A stretch of 64,000 nucleotides of DNA from Bryum argenteum (taxonomy: Eukaryota; Streptophyta; Bryopsida; Bryales; Bryaceae): the NCBI GenBank assembly GCA_037043015.1, contig CM073331.1, positions 4,361,501 to 4,425,500 on the forward strand, in the 5' to 3' direction. This document shows positions 10,696-21,345 of this stretch, piece by piece. The number at the start of each line of letters is the position of its first letter. Position 1 is the first letter of the stretch. Below the pieces are notes generated by a model. The model was not told where the DNA came from. It saw only the letters and a program-made list of their open reading frames with translations, and made no database searches. A program made the position numbers and the translations under genes.

Positions 10696-10797
10696 CTCCC
10701 TCTGTCACATTATAATTGTGTAATAGGTTCTCTCAAATCTCCCTTGAGAGGTAGATTTGAGAGAATGTACTATAGAATTATAAAGGGAAAGAAGGAG
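10696..10797. mobile_element. Stowaway-like MITE, 102 bp, TA target site
   Basis: It is flanked by TA dinucleotides (10694-10695 and 10798-10799). The ends are CTCCCTCTGTCACATTATAA and, inverted, CTCCTTCTTTCCCTTTATAA. This is the CTCCCTC-type terminus of Stowaway (Tc1/mariner) MITEs. The interior is itself a hairpin around AGATTTGAGAGA / TCTCTCAAATCT. A related end and interior occur at 24532-24603. Confidence 0.85.
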
Positions 10798-10799
10798 TA

Positions 10800-11602
10800 A
10801 TACTTGAATTGAGAGGGAGTAATACTCGAATTTATATTTTATATTGGAGGATTTGAGTATCTTTATATTCTTTACAAATCGCCCGATTTACATTTTATAC
10901 TTGGTTTGTATCTTGTTTGCAAAGTCATGAGGGGAGTGCCCTATGTGACACTTCTATGCTTCCAATCTAGGAGTAGTTAAATGTACTTCTGTGCTTTCAA
11001 TCTAGGAGTAGTTAAATGTACCATAACAATCATAAATGTGAATGATGGTAACTTACAAAGTTCTCAATCGTGAAAGCTTATAATGAACTAATCAAAAATC
11101 GTAAGGAATAAACTAAGAGTCATGAGGCCTCATAGACTGCAAGATTACAATGTGTAAGTATTGGAAATAAATCATAATTCTTGTCTTTTTCACTTCCAAG
11201 GAGTAGCATCCTATTGCAAAAAAAAGCCCTCCAGTTTGCATTCATTTCAAGAACACTTTAGATCCGAAAGTAAAATCATGAACATTATGATTTATACTAC
11301 TACGTAATATACACTACATACCTATAAACACAATATATACCTATAAATATCTAGTACATAAGTAGAAGAACTAAAGGAAGAATGAAATTAATCCTTCACC
11401 GCGAAGGCCTTTACAAGGTTGTGTTACGACTGAGAAATGTTTAGGAGTTGAACATTTCACAGCATGTCAAAGGCCTTTCAAAGGCCCTACCAACGGAACA
11501 AGGTTAAAAGCTGATAACACCTCATAACACCACTTCTTGAGGTTCTCAACTTGCCAATGAGTGCAAGTTTACACCTCATAACACCACTACTCTCCCTCGT
11601 CT
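10800..11602. other. AT-rich intergenic DNA
   Basis: No gene is supported. There are small direct duplications, for example CTTTCAATCTAGGAGTAGTT near 10960-11020 and ACACCTCATAACACCACT near 11517 and 11571. Confidence 0.5.
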
Positions 11603-11649
11603 AGTGATTTGACAACATTTAGGTAGTACCCAAATGTTGTCAAATCACT
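11603..11649. repeat. Perfect 18-bp hairpin
   Basis: Arms 11603-11620 (AGTGATTTGACAACATTT) and 11632-11649 are exact reverse complements around an 11-nt loop. Duplexes this short are usually MITE remnants or chance palindromes. No function is assigned. Confidence 0.85.
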
Positions 11650-13747
11650 TAATGTTGTCTCCAAACTGGGTCAGCACATACGCCATGGAACACTGACGCT
11701 CCAACTTCGAAGCATCTGTAGTTGGTTTCCTGCAATTGAATCCCAAGCAAGAGAGCACTCTTAAACTTGTGGTCTTGAACAAGTATGGCTTTTTAAGCAG
11801 AATCGCTTGCAAGTAATAAGTAGTTGCTTCAAAATACATTAAAAAGAATGCCCCTTAATTGGGCATACGGTAACTCAGGCTCTCAAACTTGAACTTCATG
11901 ACACGTGAATGCAAAACTTACATGCTGCCAATGAGTGCAAGTTTTGTGATTTGCACTTAGTGTGCTTCAAGGCCTTCGACACGTACTTGCAAACTGCACA
12001 AAAGACAACTTAGTCCAAACTCTTTTGTGTATCGCTAATCTCATAATTCATGAACCTCGTGTTTTTCTAGATGTTTATCGTTCTCAATGCACTCCGAGAG
12101 TGTTCATGAACCTCAAGTGCAAAGAGCATCATTCCAGATGCATTCCGCATTTTCACAGGTCTAGAGAGCACCGTTATGTCTTACCTCTCCACGGATTGGA
12201 ACTCGCATGCTTTCAGTGTGACTGGCTCGCCCTGGAAAATGTAGGCATTGAATCCGTCAGTGTAGCTTCAAGTGCTTCAAATCTAGTAACATGATGGATT
12301 TTCAGATCGTCTCTTTCTCCTGGTTCTAAAACGGAAAGTTTTAAAACATACATGCATGTTACAAAATGATTGAATGTTGGTGTATTACCTCGAGGTTCTC
12401 TGGTGTCAGCTCTATGGTCTGCGCTATCCTTTCCTTGTCACTGCCAACCACTCTTTCTTGTTATAGAAGCATGAACTTAAGCATTAAAATGAATCTTGTG
12501 CTTGACACATTGCTTCATGCCATGGAGAAGTACAAATCTCAAAACTTGTCTAACTATTGCGAAACTCAAACCATTTGTCCAAACCATTTGTCCAAAAGGC
12601 AAAAGCAGATCTTAAGGAGAAACTTCTCCTTCTTCTCATCATCATCGCATTCCAAATACAAATCATCGTCGTCCCGATTCTCCTGCAAATATTTTTAAAT
12701 TTAGGAGCATAAGTATTACTCTTTTAGTTAGATATTTAGAAGATTAGTAGAGGAGCAAAAGATAGATCAATATGATGATATTGAAGATGAATGGTTAGTG
12801 CATAGGTACCGGACGCAATGCATTTGCAGAGGTGTGAGCTTTATCTTCACTGTAGCATACCACATTTTTCCATTTGATACACTCTTGAAGATCATCCTAC
12901 AAATGATCCAGTACACAAAATTGTACCACATGATTAGAATACCATACATGATTAGATTTTGAGATACTTGTAAAGAGAATATCCATTCCTAACTTATAAC
13001 ATAACCCTTATATATATATCGAAGCAACAAGGTCATCTTAAGTACACTTCAAATTAACTTTTGAGTAACATCTTTGTATCATGCACAAATCTGAATAGAA
13101 TGGGATATCAAGTGAAAAAGTTATTCGTCAAATGACAATCTTTTAGTGGAGCAGACAAGGATACAAGATGAGCTTACATCGGTAATGTTCCAAGGGATTT
13201 CTCCTTCTCTCTTCAGTGCAATTTCCAAATCATGAGAATTGTCAACGTCCTTCGTTAACTTTTGTAATGTTTCTCTCGATTCATGTACCACTTCTTAATC
13301 TTGGTAAATATATGATCATCCAAAGTTATCTTTATCATGGTTGTTTACATATTGTGCTTACTTTATAAATGAGTCTTCTTTTTGCAAATTAGTGAGACTC
13401 ACATGTGGATTCAAATAAGAATGATGTCACCTATAATTGGTCAATCAAAGAGAGTGAAAGTCATTTTGTAACTTATTCAAGTAACAAACTTGCATGAAAA
13501 CTTTTACTTTACATAAGACAACTTGCTTCTTATGTAAAAGATAGTCCATATTTCTTTGTTAATCTAGGAAGTTTTAAAATTCTCTTTAGTCATTGACTTT
13601 TGTTGTATGTTCTTATTTACTTTAATCACCCCAAAAAGGGAATTCCAACCTTGAAAAGCATTGACGGATGAAGGTATTACTTAGTTTATTGAAATGATGA
13701 AAGAAGTTAATAAAAAAAATTAGATTAACTAGGGTTTCCATAAAGAG
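11650..13747. other. Intergenic DNA with unrecognised short open frames
   Basis: No gene is supported. A minus-strand open frame at 11645-11839 (contains MYFEATTYYLQAILLKKPYL) is protein-like in composition, but I cannot link it to a family or to neighbouring exons. Confidence 0.4.
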
Positions 13748-14905
13748 TTAAAGACCTTTGTTAAAAATTAGTGTAAAAATGAAAGGAGGTAGAAACTGAA
13801 ACATTAGCTTATATATGCCATTTGTTTCTATCATTTCAGAATCTATCTCTTTACTCTTGTCCATTAGCACCTTTTCTAGCGTTCCATCCCTTAGCATCAT
13901 GTCTAGCATCTGTTTCATCCGCATCTGCATCATTTCCAATGATTTATCATCTTCCTGAGGATTTTTGACAGTAACCATATACAAGTGTTAGTAAAATACA
14001 ATTCATTTGTAAAGTTTGGGAATTTTGCATTCTACCTACTTATAATTTAATTTGCAAAAGTGTACCTCAGAAGTGTTGTCAAGCAAGGTCTCCCCCTGAG
14101 GTTTACTTATTGTTCTTTTATTCATCCTAAGATGAGCAAAAACAAACATCTATAACAGTTACCAGAGACTACATTTTTATACTGTTGTATGTCCGATTAT
14201 TTTCAAGAGAGTTAGAGGTTAGTTTGAAAATATCATCACTTTTATACTACGTAAAAAGTGTATATCAGTGCTAATTATGTGATTTTACTGATATTTGTGT
14301 TTCGAAAAAGGTCTTGCAATTGTGAGATATACCTTAGGTTATACGACTTGATACCGTAGTTCAAAAAATTGATCTTCGTGACTTAAAATGCACACTACTT
14401 TTTCATAAGATCTTAGACTGAGCTAAGAATTTTATCAAAGAAATTAAACTCGAATAAATATTCAACTCATAAGATAGAAAAGAATGACTCTTCAAAGTTT
14501 GTGATATTTGAATTGTCTAGGTTCAACATTTAAGCCTCTAGGTGTTGAAAAAAATCAAGTAGATACATTACTATATCATAGAATGACTTCTTGCTAGCTA
14601 TTGTTATTATTACATGCATTTTAGAATGTGATGTATCATGTATAGACTCTATCAATCAATTTGAATTTGAAATTTACTAACCAAAACTATCATGATTGAA
14701 TAAAAGTTTATGGTAAGCATCAAAAGAATTAGTGTATCTACTAATGTATCATTATACAAGCAATAAATTAATTTTGTTTCAATTTGAAGAATATTGAGGT
14801 TAAGTACTTACTCGTGCAAGTTTGGATTTGAGGTATTTATCCTCTAAATGGTCTCCCTTGTATTGATTCAACCTATTTAGAACGTGATTGTCTAGAGTCT
14901 TTAAA
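13748..14905 (-). pseudogene. Unrecognised gene fragment, possible exons
   Basis: Three minus-strand segments look exon-like. They are about 14905-14815 (contains HVLNRLNQYKGDHLEDKYLK, ending before a GTAAGT donor), 14126-14067 (ends before GTACAC) and 13956-13748 (begins after TCCTCAG; contains SLEMMQMRMKQMLDMMLRDG). Joining the last two keeps a frame and yields a Met-, Lys- and Glu-rich helical segment. Joining the first to the second gives an early stop, so the set is probably degenerate. I do not recognise the product; a transposon accessory protein is one possibility. Confidence 0.25.
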
Positions 14906-15214
14906 ACGTTTATAGCAAATCATTGAGGAATCTTGTCTGTCTATTTAAATAATGTTCATAGTCAAAATGCCACATATGTAATTTAGAACAAAAAGCAACA
15001 ATCTCTATCATAGATTTCATAAGATTTTTGATAAACCACGCACAAAATTAAATCTTAAGAAAAATGAACTATTATTATTTATGTATTTGTAATTGTGTTA
15101 TCTATTCATCTATGTTATTTTCATTTACCTTTTTAATGATATAATTTATTAGTGATTGTTAAAATGATATAATTTATTTGTGTTAAATTCTCATATTTTT
15201 ATTTTGTTTTGTAG

Positions 15215-15868
15215 GTTTAACTATTCTAAACACCCTCTATGTTATTTATATGGTGAGAAGTTGACTACGATGTTGTGCAAAGGTTTAAAAGAGCTTTTTC
15301 CACCTATTTTTGAACACTTGGAGGCCGTTTGGATCAGAGAAGGCATGCCAATGAATGAGGGGAGAGTAGGTAATGCACCATTTACTACAATGTGCATAAC
15401 AAGAGATTATTCTTGTAATCCGCATAATGATGAACATGACAATAATTTTGGATTTTTATTTGGCTTGGCTCAGATGGTAAGCTAAAATTTTATATTCAAC
15501 TAATTCATTCGTTATTGAATTTTTCGTTATGTCTTGTTTTTTCTTCTAAATTGTTTTGTTTTAAATAATTTATTATTTTGGTGGTTCCAGGAGACAGAGA
15601 TGAATTTGGCAATAAAGCCAAATTTTACTTGTCAGGTTTGAATTGTTTCTTTATCCCCAAAATTGGAGATGTTGTTCTATTGAAGTTTAGAGACTTGTAT
15701 AATGCTACAAGGAGTCTAGGTTCAAAAGGACAGTATGGAATTGCCCTATTTCAAAATTTTGACTTTATCAGGCACTACGTCATATTGAGAGAAAAACTAA
15801 CTCAAGGGGTTAATGATACACTAACAAAGAGTTGCCTTCATAGTAAAAAAATTTGTGATCACATTTAG
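15215..15868 (+). pseudogene. 2OG-Fe(II) oxygenase-like gene fragment, frameshifted
   Basis: Two exon-like segments flank a GT-AG intron: 15215-15476 (after TTTTGTAG, before GTAAGC) and 15591-15868 (after GGTTCCAG). The first contains TTMCITRDYSCNPHNDEHDN, where H-x-D could be the first two iron ligands of a double-stranded beta-helix oxygenase. The second contains GDVVLLKFRDLYNATRSLG followed by GQYGIALFQ, the region where the distal His and 2-oxoglutarate-binding residue are expected. The His position reads Asn. The two exons are out of phase by one base. The frame resolves if a base was gained in the T-rich run near 15447-15460. I infer a dead copy, perhaps of the TET/JBP-like branch often carried by transposons. 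The assignment rests on motif spacing only. Confidence 0.35.
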
Positions 15869-16699
15869 AATAGATTTTTAGATCTAAGTTTTCCTATTCA
15901 CTTTCTGAATTATGACTTGGTCATTGGTAGTGAGATCACATTTTATTTAGAATTTAGACTTTCTCAAAGCGTCTCTCTTAATTCATTTTGTTTTTTCAAG
16001 CACCTTTAGTATTGCTTATGTTTTACCTGATGCTAATTAATGAACCATTGTCACCTGGATGCAAAAGAAATCTGTAATTTTCATTGAGGAGATGATGCCT
16101 ATTTTATGCTCAATTTTATGACATTTTGTGGTGAAACCGTAAAATGGACTACATGTTTTGTTTCAAAGGTTTTCTTGGTTGATAATGTGTGAAAATGTTG
16201 TTTGAAAGTTAGTAATATTCTTTGGTTTATGCTCCAGGTTATGCATTAATTTTGCACAACAAAATTTAATTAACCACTAAAGTTACAAGGCTTGATTTAA
16301 ACTGTTTCCCCTCAAATTGTCGTCTCTCAATGCAAGCATTTGTTTTTTACTTTGTAATCGAATTCCAAGATTTTAACCGTAGGATCTAATGTCTAACTTG
16401 TATATGACCTAATGTTGATCACGTCGACTTCAAAGCGACTATTATGATTTTTAGGAGGACCCTCTCGGTCATGTAGCAACCTAAAATTACCCACTTGCAC
16501 CATGCGCTCAAAATGTATACAAATATACCATGTGTCATTTTTAAGCCGTGAAATAACCAATACATGAGTACATTCAATGTCAGAACACAGATAAGGCTTA
16601 TCAGGTACACTACAGGGATATAATACTTATACGCAATATGTGTCCCCTCAAAAACTTCCTCCAAGGTCTGAAGTCATTCAATCCCGTTGCTATCCTTGA
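15869..16699. other. Intergenic DNA
   Basis: No supported gene. The minus-strand open frame at 16419-16664 has hydrophobic runs but no recognisable family or splice context. Confidence 0.45.
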
Positions 16700-17262
16700 C
16701 GGTGAAGGACGTTAACAGAAGAATCAAGAATTTGTCCCTCGACTGACTGTCCTTCGACTGATTCTTTGCATAAATCTCCATCACCACACATGGCCGAGGT
16801 TTATCCTTCTTCCATAAAAATCGCTCCTGTAAGCACAATCGCACTTTCCCACCATCACTTCTTTCACTGATGTCTTGTTTTTCGGATCCATATCATACTG
16901 AATGAAATCATTATAAGTAGTCTTACTATATCAGCTTCTACTTGACTCATGCAGAAAGCTGCGTAGTTGCTCAAAATCAGCACATTTCAACTTATAACTA
17001 CGCACGCTATGGAGCTCTGTCACAGAGACTATTTTCGGCACAGCTCTAACAAGCGCGAGTTTTCGTTCATCTTGAGAGTCCTCAGGAACTAAGTCACAAT
17101 AAAACTTCTCAACATCGGCAGAGCCGTCATCGCCAGATTTATTCAATTCTTCTATTTTACGATATGATGGATCTCCAAGAAGTTTCTTGTCTAACGGAAG
17201 AAAAAAACACTGGCAATTCAAGTGGGGGCCCACATAGATGCCGAGACAAGAATGTGTTTCTG
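16700..17262 (-). pseudogene. Unrecognised degenerate protein-coding segment
   Basis: A minus-strand frame from about 17260 to 16931 is continuous and charged (contains KKLLGDPSYRKIEELNKSG and VPKIVSVTELHSVRSYKLKC). After a TGA it continues in the same style to about 16800 (KTTYNDFIQYDMDPKNKTSV), with a further stop. The composition is unlike the AT-rich surroundings, so it was probably once coding. I cannot name the family and saw no start codon in a convincing context. Confidence 0.35.
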
Positions 17263-17984
17263 ATGAGTGGAAGAGAAATAAATTTCCCGGAATTGCTTTA
17301 TAGTGAGGAGAAAGACCTACGTCCCTTGCATCATATGCAATGGCATCCCCGCCTCCATCGTGTGCAATGGCATCCCCGCCTCGCTCTGACTCGGACTGGG
17401 ACTATTCCCACGTCGATGCGGACTGTGAGGATTTAGTACGCTCAGACTCGCGTTGGGAGGACCCCCGAGAACTAGCAATGTTTGATTGTCGTTGTAGTTC
17501 AATTGACCGGAAAGTGTAAATTTGGGAAAAGAAATCTATTACCTTTGATTTCCTACTTGACCGTCTCCCTCGGAACGAACTTATTATTATATAAGACTAA
17601 GCAGTTAAAAAAAATATAGATTTTTTTGCTGCTGCGACATATTCTAATCGTCTGCATGTTTTTTGAAAACATTGTCGTAAAGAGCAGTTCCAGACAGAAA
17701 GCCTTTTGTAGCTTATAAAATCAATCTGTGAATTACCACCCATAAAAAGCTTTTACCTAATCAAGGTTCGAAGAATGGTGCTTATAGGAAAACTATTACA
17801 TGCGGCACTTTGATCAGAGTACCATGAACACTAGGGGACTAGATAATTCACTTCGGATTACATTTTAAAGCAAAAAACACTAAAAGCGTGCAACAAATAC
17901 TTTTTTTTTATGTAGTTTTCCTCGGCGACACCGCGATACATAGAAGCATAATTAAAATAGTAGGAAACCTCGGTCTAAGCCATC
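17263..17984. other. Intergenic DNA
   Basis: It includes a two-copy 21-bp repeat with core GCAATGGCATCCCCGCCTC near 17338-17380. Nothing else was identified. Confidence 0.5.
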
Positions 17985-19877
17985 CGCAAGCGTGCGTTTC
18001 ACAGATGATTTTACTATTGGGGTAATTGGTCTACGAGCTCTGGCAGAAAAGATAAATAGGATAATTTCCACACTGGTAATTATTCTTCTTCAACAAATTC
18101 CGGCTTCAAACGGTGTGGAAACTCTGTTGCAAGTAAACATATTAAACTTGACTCGAAAAACCTTAATATATTTTGATTGAATCAATTGAAGTGACTTATT
18201 AGGTAGATCACGAATTCTTTCAAGGCTAAGAATATAGGCAATTTCCTTATTATCTCTCATAGAGAATCTTTGAGAAAGCAAGGCTTTTGGAATGGAAAAA
18301 TATTCCATATCATTAGATATAAAGACAAGATTGTCAATGTATAAGTCGGGTAGTATTATAAAAGACTGGTGGCATTTAAAATACACAGTAGGATCTGCAA
18401 TACATCTCTAAGAAAACCTCGGGTAAAGAGAAAAGTATCAAGCAAGTCATACCAAACACGAGGGGCTTGCTTGAGTCTATAAAGAGATTTTAAAAGACGG
18501 CCTACTTTGTGTTCTTTATCAAATCGAACATATCCTTCTAGTTGAGAAATAAATATTTCTACACGTAAAGTACCATGCAATAACGCAATAGTCACATTCA
18601 TTTGATGGATATAATAATTATATGATGTTGCAAAAGCAAGTAATAGCCGTAAAGAAGTCATTTTTATGACTGAGAAAATGTCTCATAAAAATCTAAACCC
18701 GGTTGTTCGGGAAATCCACGAGCAACAAATCGTGGTTTGATTTGTTTGCAGCGAGCAATTGACCCATCAGCATGATACTTGCGCCGAGAAAGCCATTTGG
18801 TAGTAATGATAGAACAATCACGCGGAGGGTTACAACCTCCCAAGTCTCATTAGTAACCAAGGAAATTATATTCTTTACCCATGACAATTTTCCAGTTGTT
18901 GGCGTCGTCACTGGAAAAGGCTTCAGAGACAATAATTGGCTCAGTTATTCGAACTAATAAGCCAAAACCGTATAGATTTGTATCATGCAATTGGACAGCC
19001 TTTAATCTTTTGTAGAACGTCTAGAAACTCGTTGTGGTGGGCTTTGGTCACGTCGATCTTGGTGAATATGAGCTCGTTGAGGAGAAGACAACCTTGAAGT
19101 CGCGGAATCGGTTGGAGATTAAAGAAGATCTGAAGGTATAGCAAGTATGTCTAGTTGCACAATAGAAGAGAAAAAGTAAAAGTCGTTTGTATCTTCAGGT
19201 TGACTAAGAGAACTTAAAGGATCAAATGTAGTATCACCAAGCTAGCTGCCGGATAGCAATAAATATTCACGAAAAACCACATCACGACTAATGAATATTT
19301 TTTTTGTCTTAAGGTTGTAAAGACGATGACCTTTAACTCCACTAGGAAAGCCATAGCTAATAAATATACTTTTTATGGTTTTAGAGTTTAATTTCTTGCA
19401 TTGTTCATCCGCGACTTCAGTATCACCTAAACACCCAAAAATATGAAGGTGTCTCAGGTCAAGCTTAAGACCCGTCCATAACTCGTGAGGAGTAGTATTT
19501 GTCAATGCCGAAGTATAAGAACAATTCTGCAAATAACAGGTTGTAGCTACTGCTTCCGCCCCGAAAGATTTATTTAGTTGTGCAATGTTGAGCGTGCAAC
19601 GGACTGCTTCAACCAAAGAGCGATTCTTTCTTTTGTGATACACCATTTTGAACTAGGTTGTATGAATTAGTGAGTTAGCATTGAATGTTGTAATATTGGA
19701 AAAAATCAATTAAAAGCATTTGATATTAATTCTCCTCCATTGTCAGATCGTAAAAATAAGAATCTTGCCATCACCAAAGTGATTTCAACAAATACTTTAT
19801 AAGCTTGAAAATTGGATAAAGCAGCTGATTTCTTTTATAAGAAGTATATGTAGGTAAAGCAGGAACTTCCATTGCTA

Positions 19878-20186
19878 CTCGAGCACGAGTAACCCACCAT
19901 GGGCTCGCGGAGTATCGTCCTGGGAGTCAGTGGCGACCTCCTGGTCCCTTTCTTTCTGAGCAATCATGAGCGGGCTTTTCTAATAATCATGGAGGTTCAA
20001 ACGAATTTATACCTCTTTTTCTGTCACCAAAGTCGTTTTCAACTGCTTGATTTCGTCCTTCAAACCGTTGATAATACTTTCATTTCGATCCGCCTCCACC
20101 TTCTGGTCCTTTCGAAATGCTTTTACGTGTGCAGTCAACACGCGGGGTTGGTTTCCAAGCCATTCCAAGCTCCTCTCGCTCTCCAT
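19878..20186 (-). pseudogene. Captured 5' gene fragment: two exons, coiled-coil protein, unrecognised
   Basis: On the minus strand, ATG at 20186 opens an exon encoding a charged, helix-rich segment (MESERSLEWLGNQPRVLTAH, then DEIKQLKTTLVTEKE). It ends near 20012 at a GTATAA donor. An acceptor (TGATTGCTCAG) opens a second exon near 19958 (contains ERDQEVATDSQDD) that ends at a TAG close to the insertion border. Upstream of the ATG a pyrimidine-rich tract ending TTTTGCAG suggests a 5'-UTR intron. The structure looks like the start of a genuine plant gene cut off and carried inside a mobile segment. No family is recognised. Confidence 0.45.
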
Positions 20187-20312
20187 AACACCTACTCTCG
20201 AACCTGCAAAACAACAAAACAACAAAACACAAACGGCAAAACACCAACAACAATTACATTCACATCTGCAATTCAGATTTGGAGCTGTATGCTTGGCTTA
20301 CGACACAAAGGG

Positions 20313-20339
20313 TAAACCCTAAGAAAAAAACCCTAAACC
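20313..20339 (-). promoter_or_regulatory. Telo-box pair upstream of captured exon
   Basis: Two AAACCCTAA-type motifs (20314-20322 and 20328-20337) sit about 130 bp upstream of the ATG at 20186. Telo-boxes are common in promoters and leaders of plant translation and growth genes. Here they suggest that a promoter was captured together with the exons. Confidence 0.5.
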
Positions 20340-20578
20340 GCATGCTGCGACATTCGTTCTGACAAACGGCTGCTGCAGCCGGAGAGTTCCGACGATCTTC
20401 AGCAGCGAGCGCGCCAATGCATGTGTGTGGAAGGGGCGGTGGACGTCCGAGGCCACGCTCGGGATAGCGGGCATTCAGCGAGCACCCCACATCTATTGGT
20501 TCGTTCATCTACAACCGAAATCGGCGTGGACCCATGAGATGGATGTCAGGCCTTGGATTGAGGGCTCATCCTGCTTTA

Positions 20579-21345
20579 GGGCATGCCCACCCATGGGGGC
20601 GCCCTGAACTGAAAACCATAACTGAAAGCATGAATTCAGTCACCCTGAATCGTGAGGGCGGGGGAGGAGCCTCACCCATGACCTCATGATTGAGGTTCGG
20701 GTGGGTGAAAAAGCATGCTTGAAGTAAATGATTTTCTGCGTGCTAAGATAATCGTGAATCTGTACCTTCCTCTTCTTACTAGCTACGCTAGAGGTCGAAA
20801 GAATCTATCGTCACTAATGGTGACCGAAGTGGCTTCCTTCAATGAATGTTGGAACTAACTTCTACCTGTCTATGTACAGTAACTTCTTGAAACTGGAAAG
20901 ACGGAGTGGCCTGAACATCTCCTCCCAGAAGCCAGTGCATACTAGATGTGTTCTTCATCAACATCCTCGGAGTTAAATACAGAGAAGACATCCGAGGTCA
21001 GAGCTTTCTGTATGCAAGAGCTCGTGATTGTGATACAGTCTCAAGACACCGGCATCAATCTGGAGACGAGAAACACGGTAGAGGTGAGACTCGCTCTACG
21101 AACATCGGCCAGCGGTAAAAACCAAGCTCCGTTCTTTCCTGCGAAGAAAATTGATTGTTGTCGTATACGTATTCAGGTTCGCATTTCTTCCCTGCAAAAG
21201 GGTTCGCATTTGCAGGTTGAACTGGAAAAAAAGGATGAATAGTAGTTCAGTTTGGGAGATTTGCCGGTTGGTGGGGCATTTCCGCCCTGAACTGAACTAC
21301 TATTCATCCTTTTTTCAGTTCAAGGCATCATGGGTGGGAATGCTC
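20579..21345. mobile_element. PIF/Harbinger-like MITE, 767 bp, TTA target site
   Basis: It is flanked by TTA at 20576-20578 and 21346-21348. The ends are GGGCATGCCCACCCATG and, inverted, GAGCATTCCCACCCATG. Similarity continues for about 37 bp into CTGAACTGAAAA. Three-base TTA/TWA duplications and G-starting short inverted repeats are typical of PIF/Harbinger elements. Near the right end an extra hairpin (21217-21252 pairing with 21290-21322) repeats the sub-terminal sequence, so the element may be a composite. No transposase was seen. Confidence 0.75.
21217..21322. repeat. ~34-bp-stem hairpin inside the Harbinger-like MITE
   Basis: The left arm contains AAGGATGAATAGTAGTTCAG and the right arm its reverse complement CTGAACTACTATTCATCCTT. 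Nearly 34 bp pair, with one or two mismatches around a loop of about 37 nt. It could fold as a small-RNA-type stem if transcribed. Confidence 0.8.

Noticed and set aside
12767-12949. Minus-strand frame of 60 codons
   Set aside because: AT-rich sequence with no family resemblance or exon signals.
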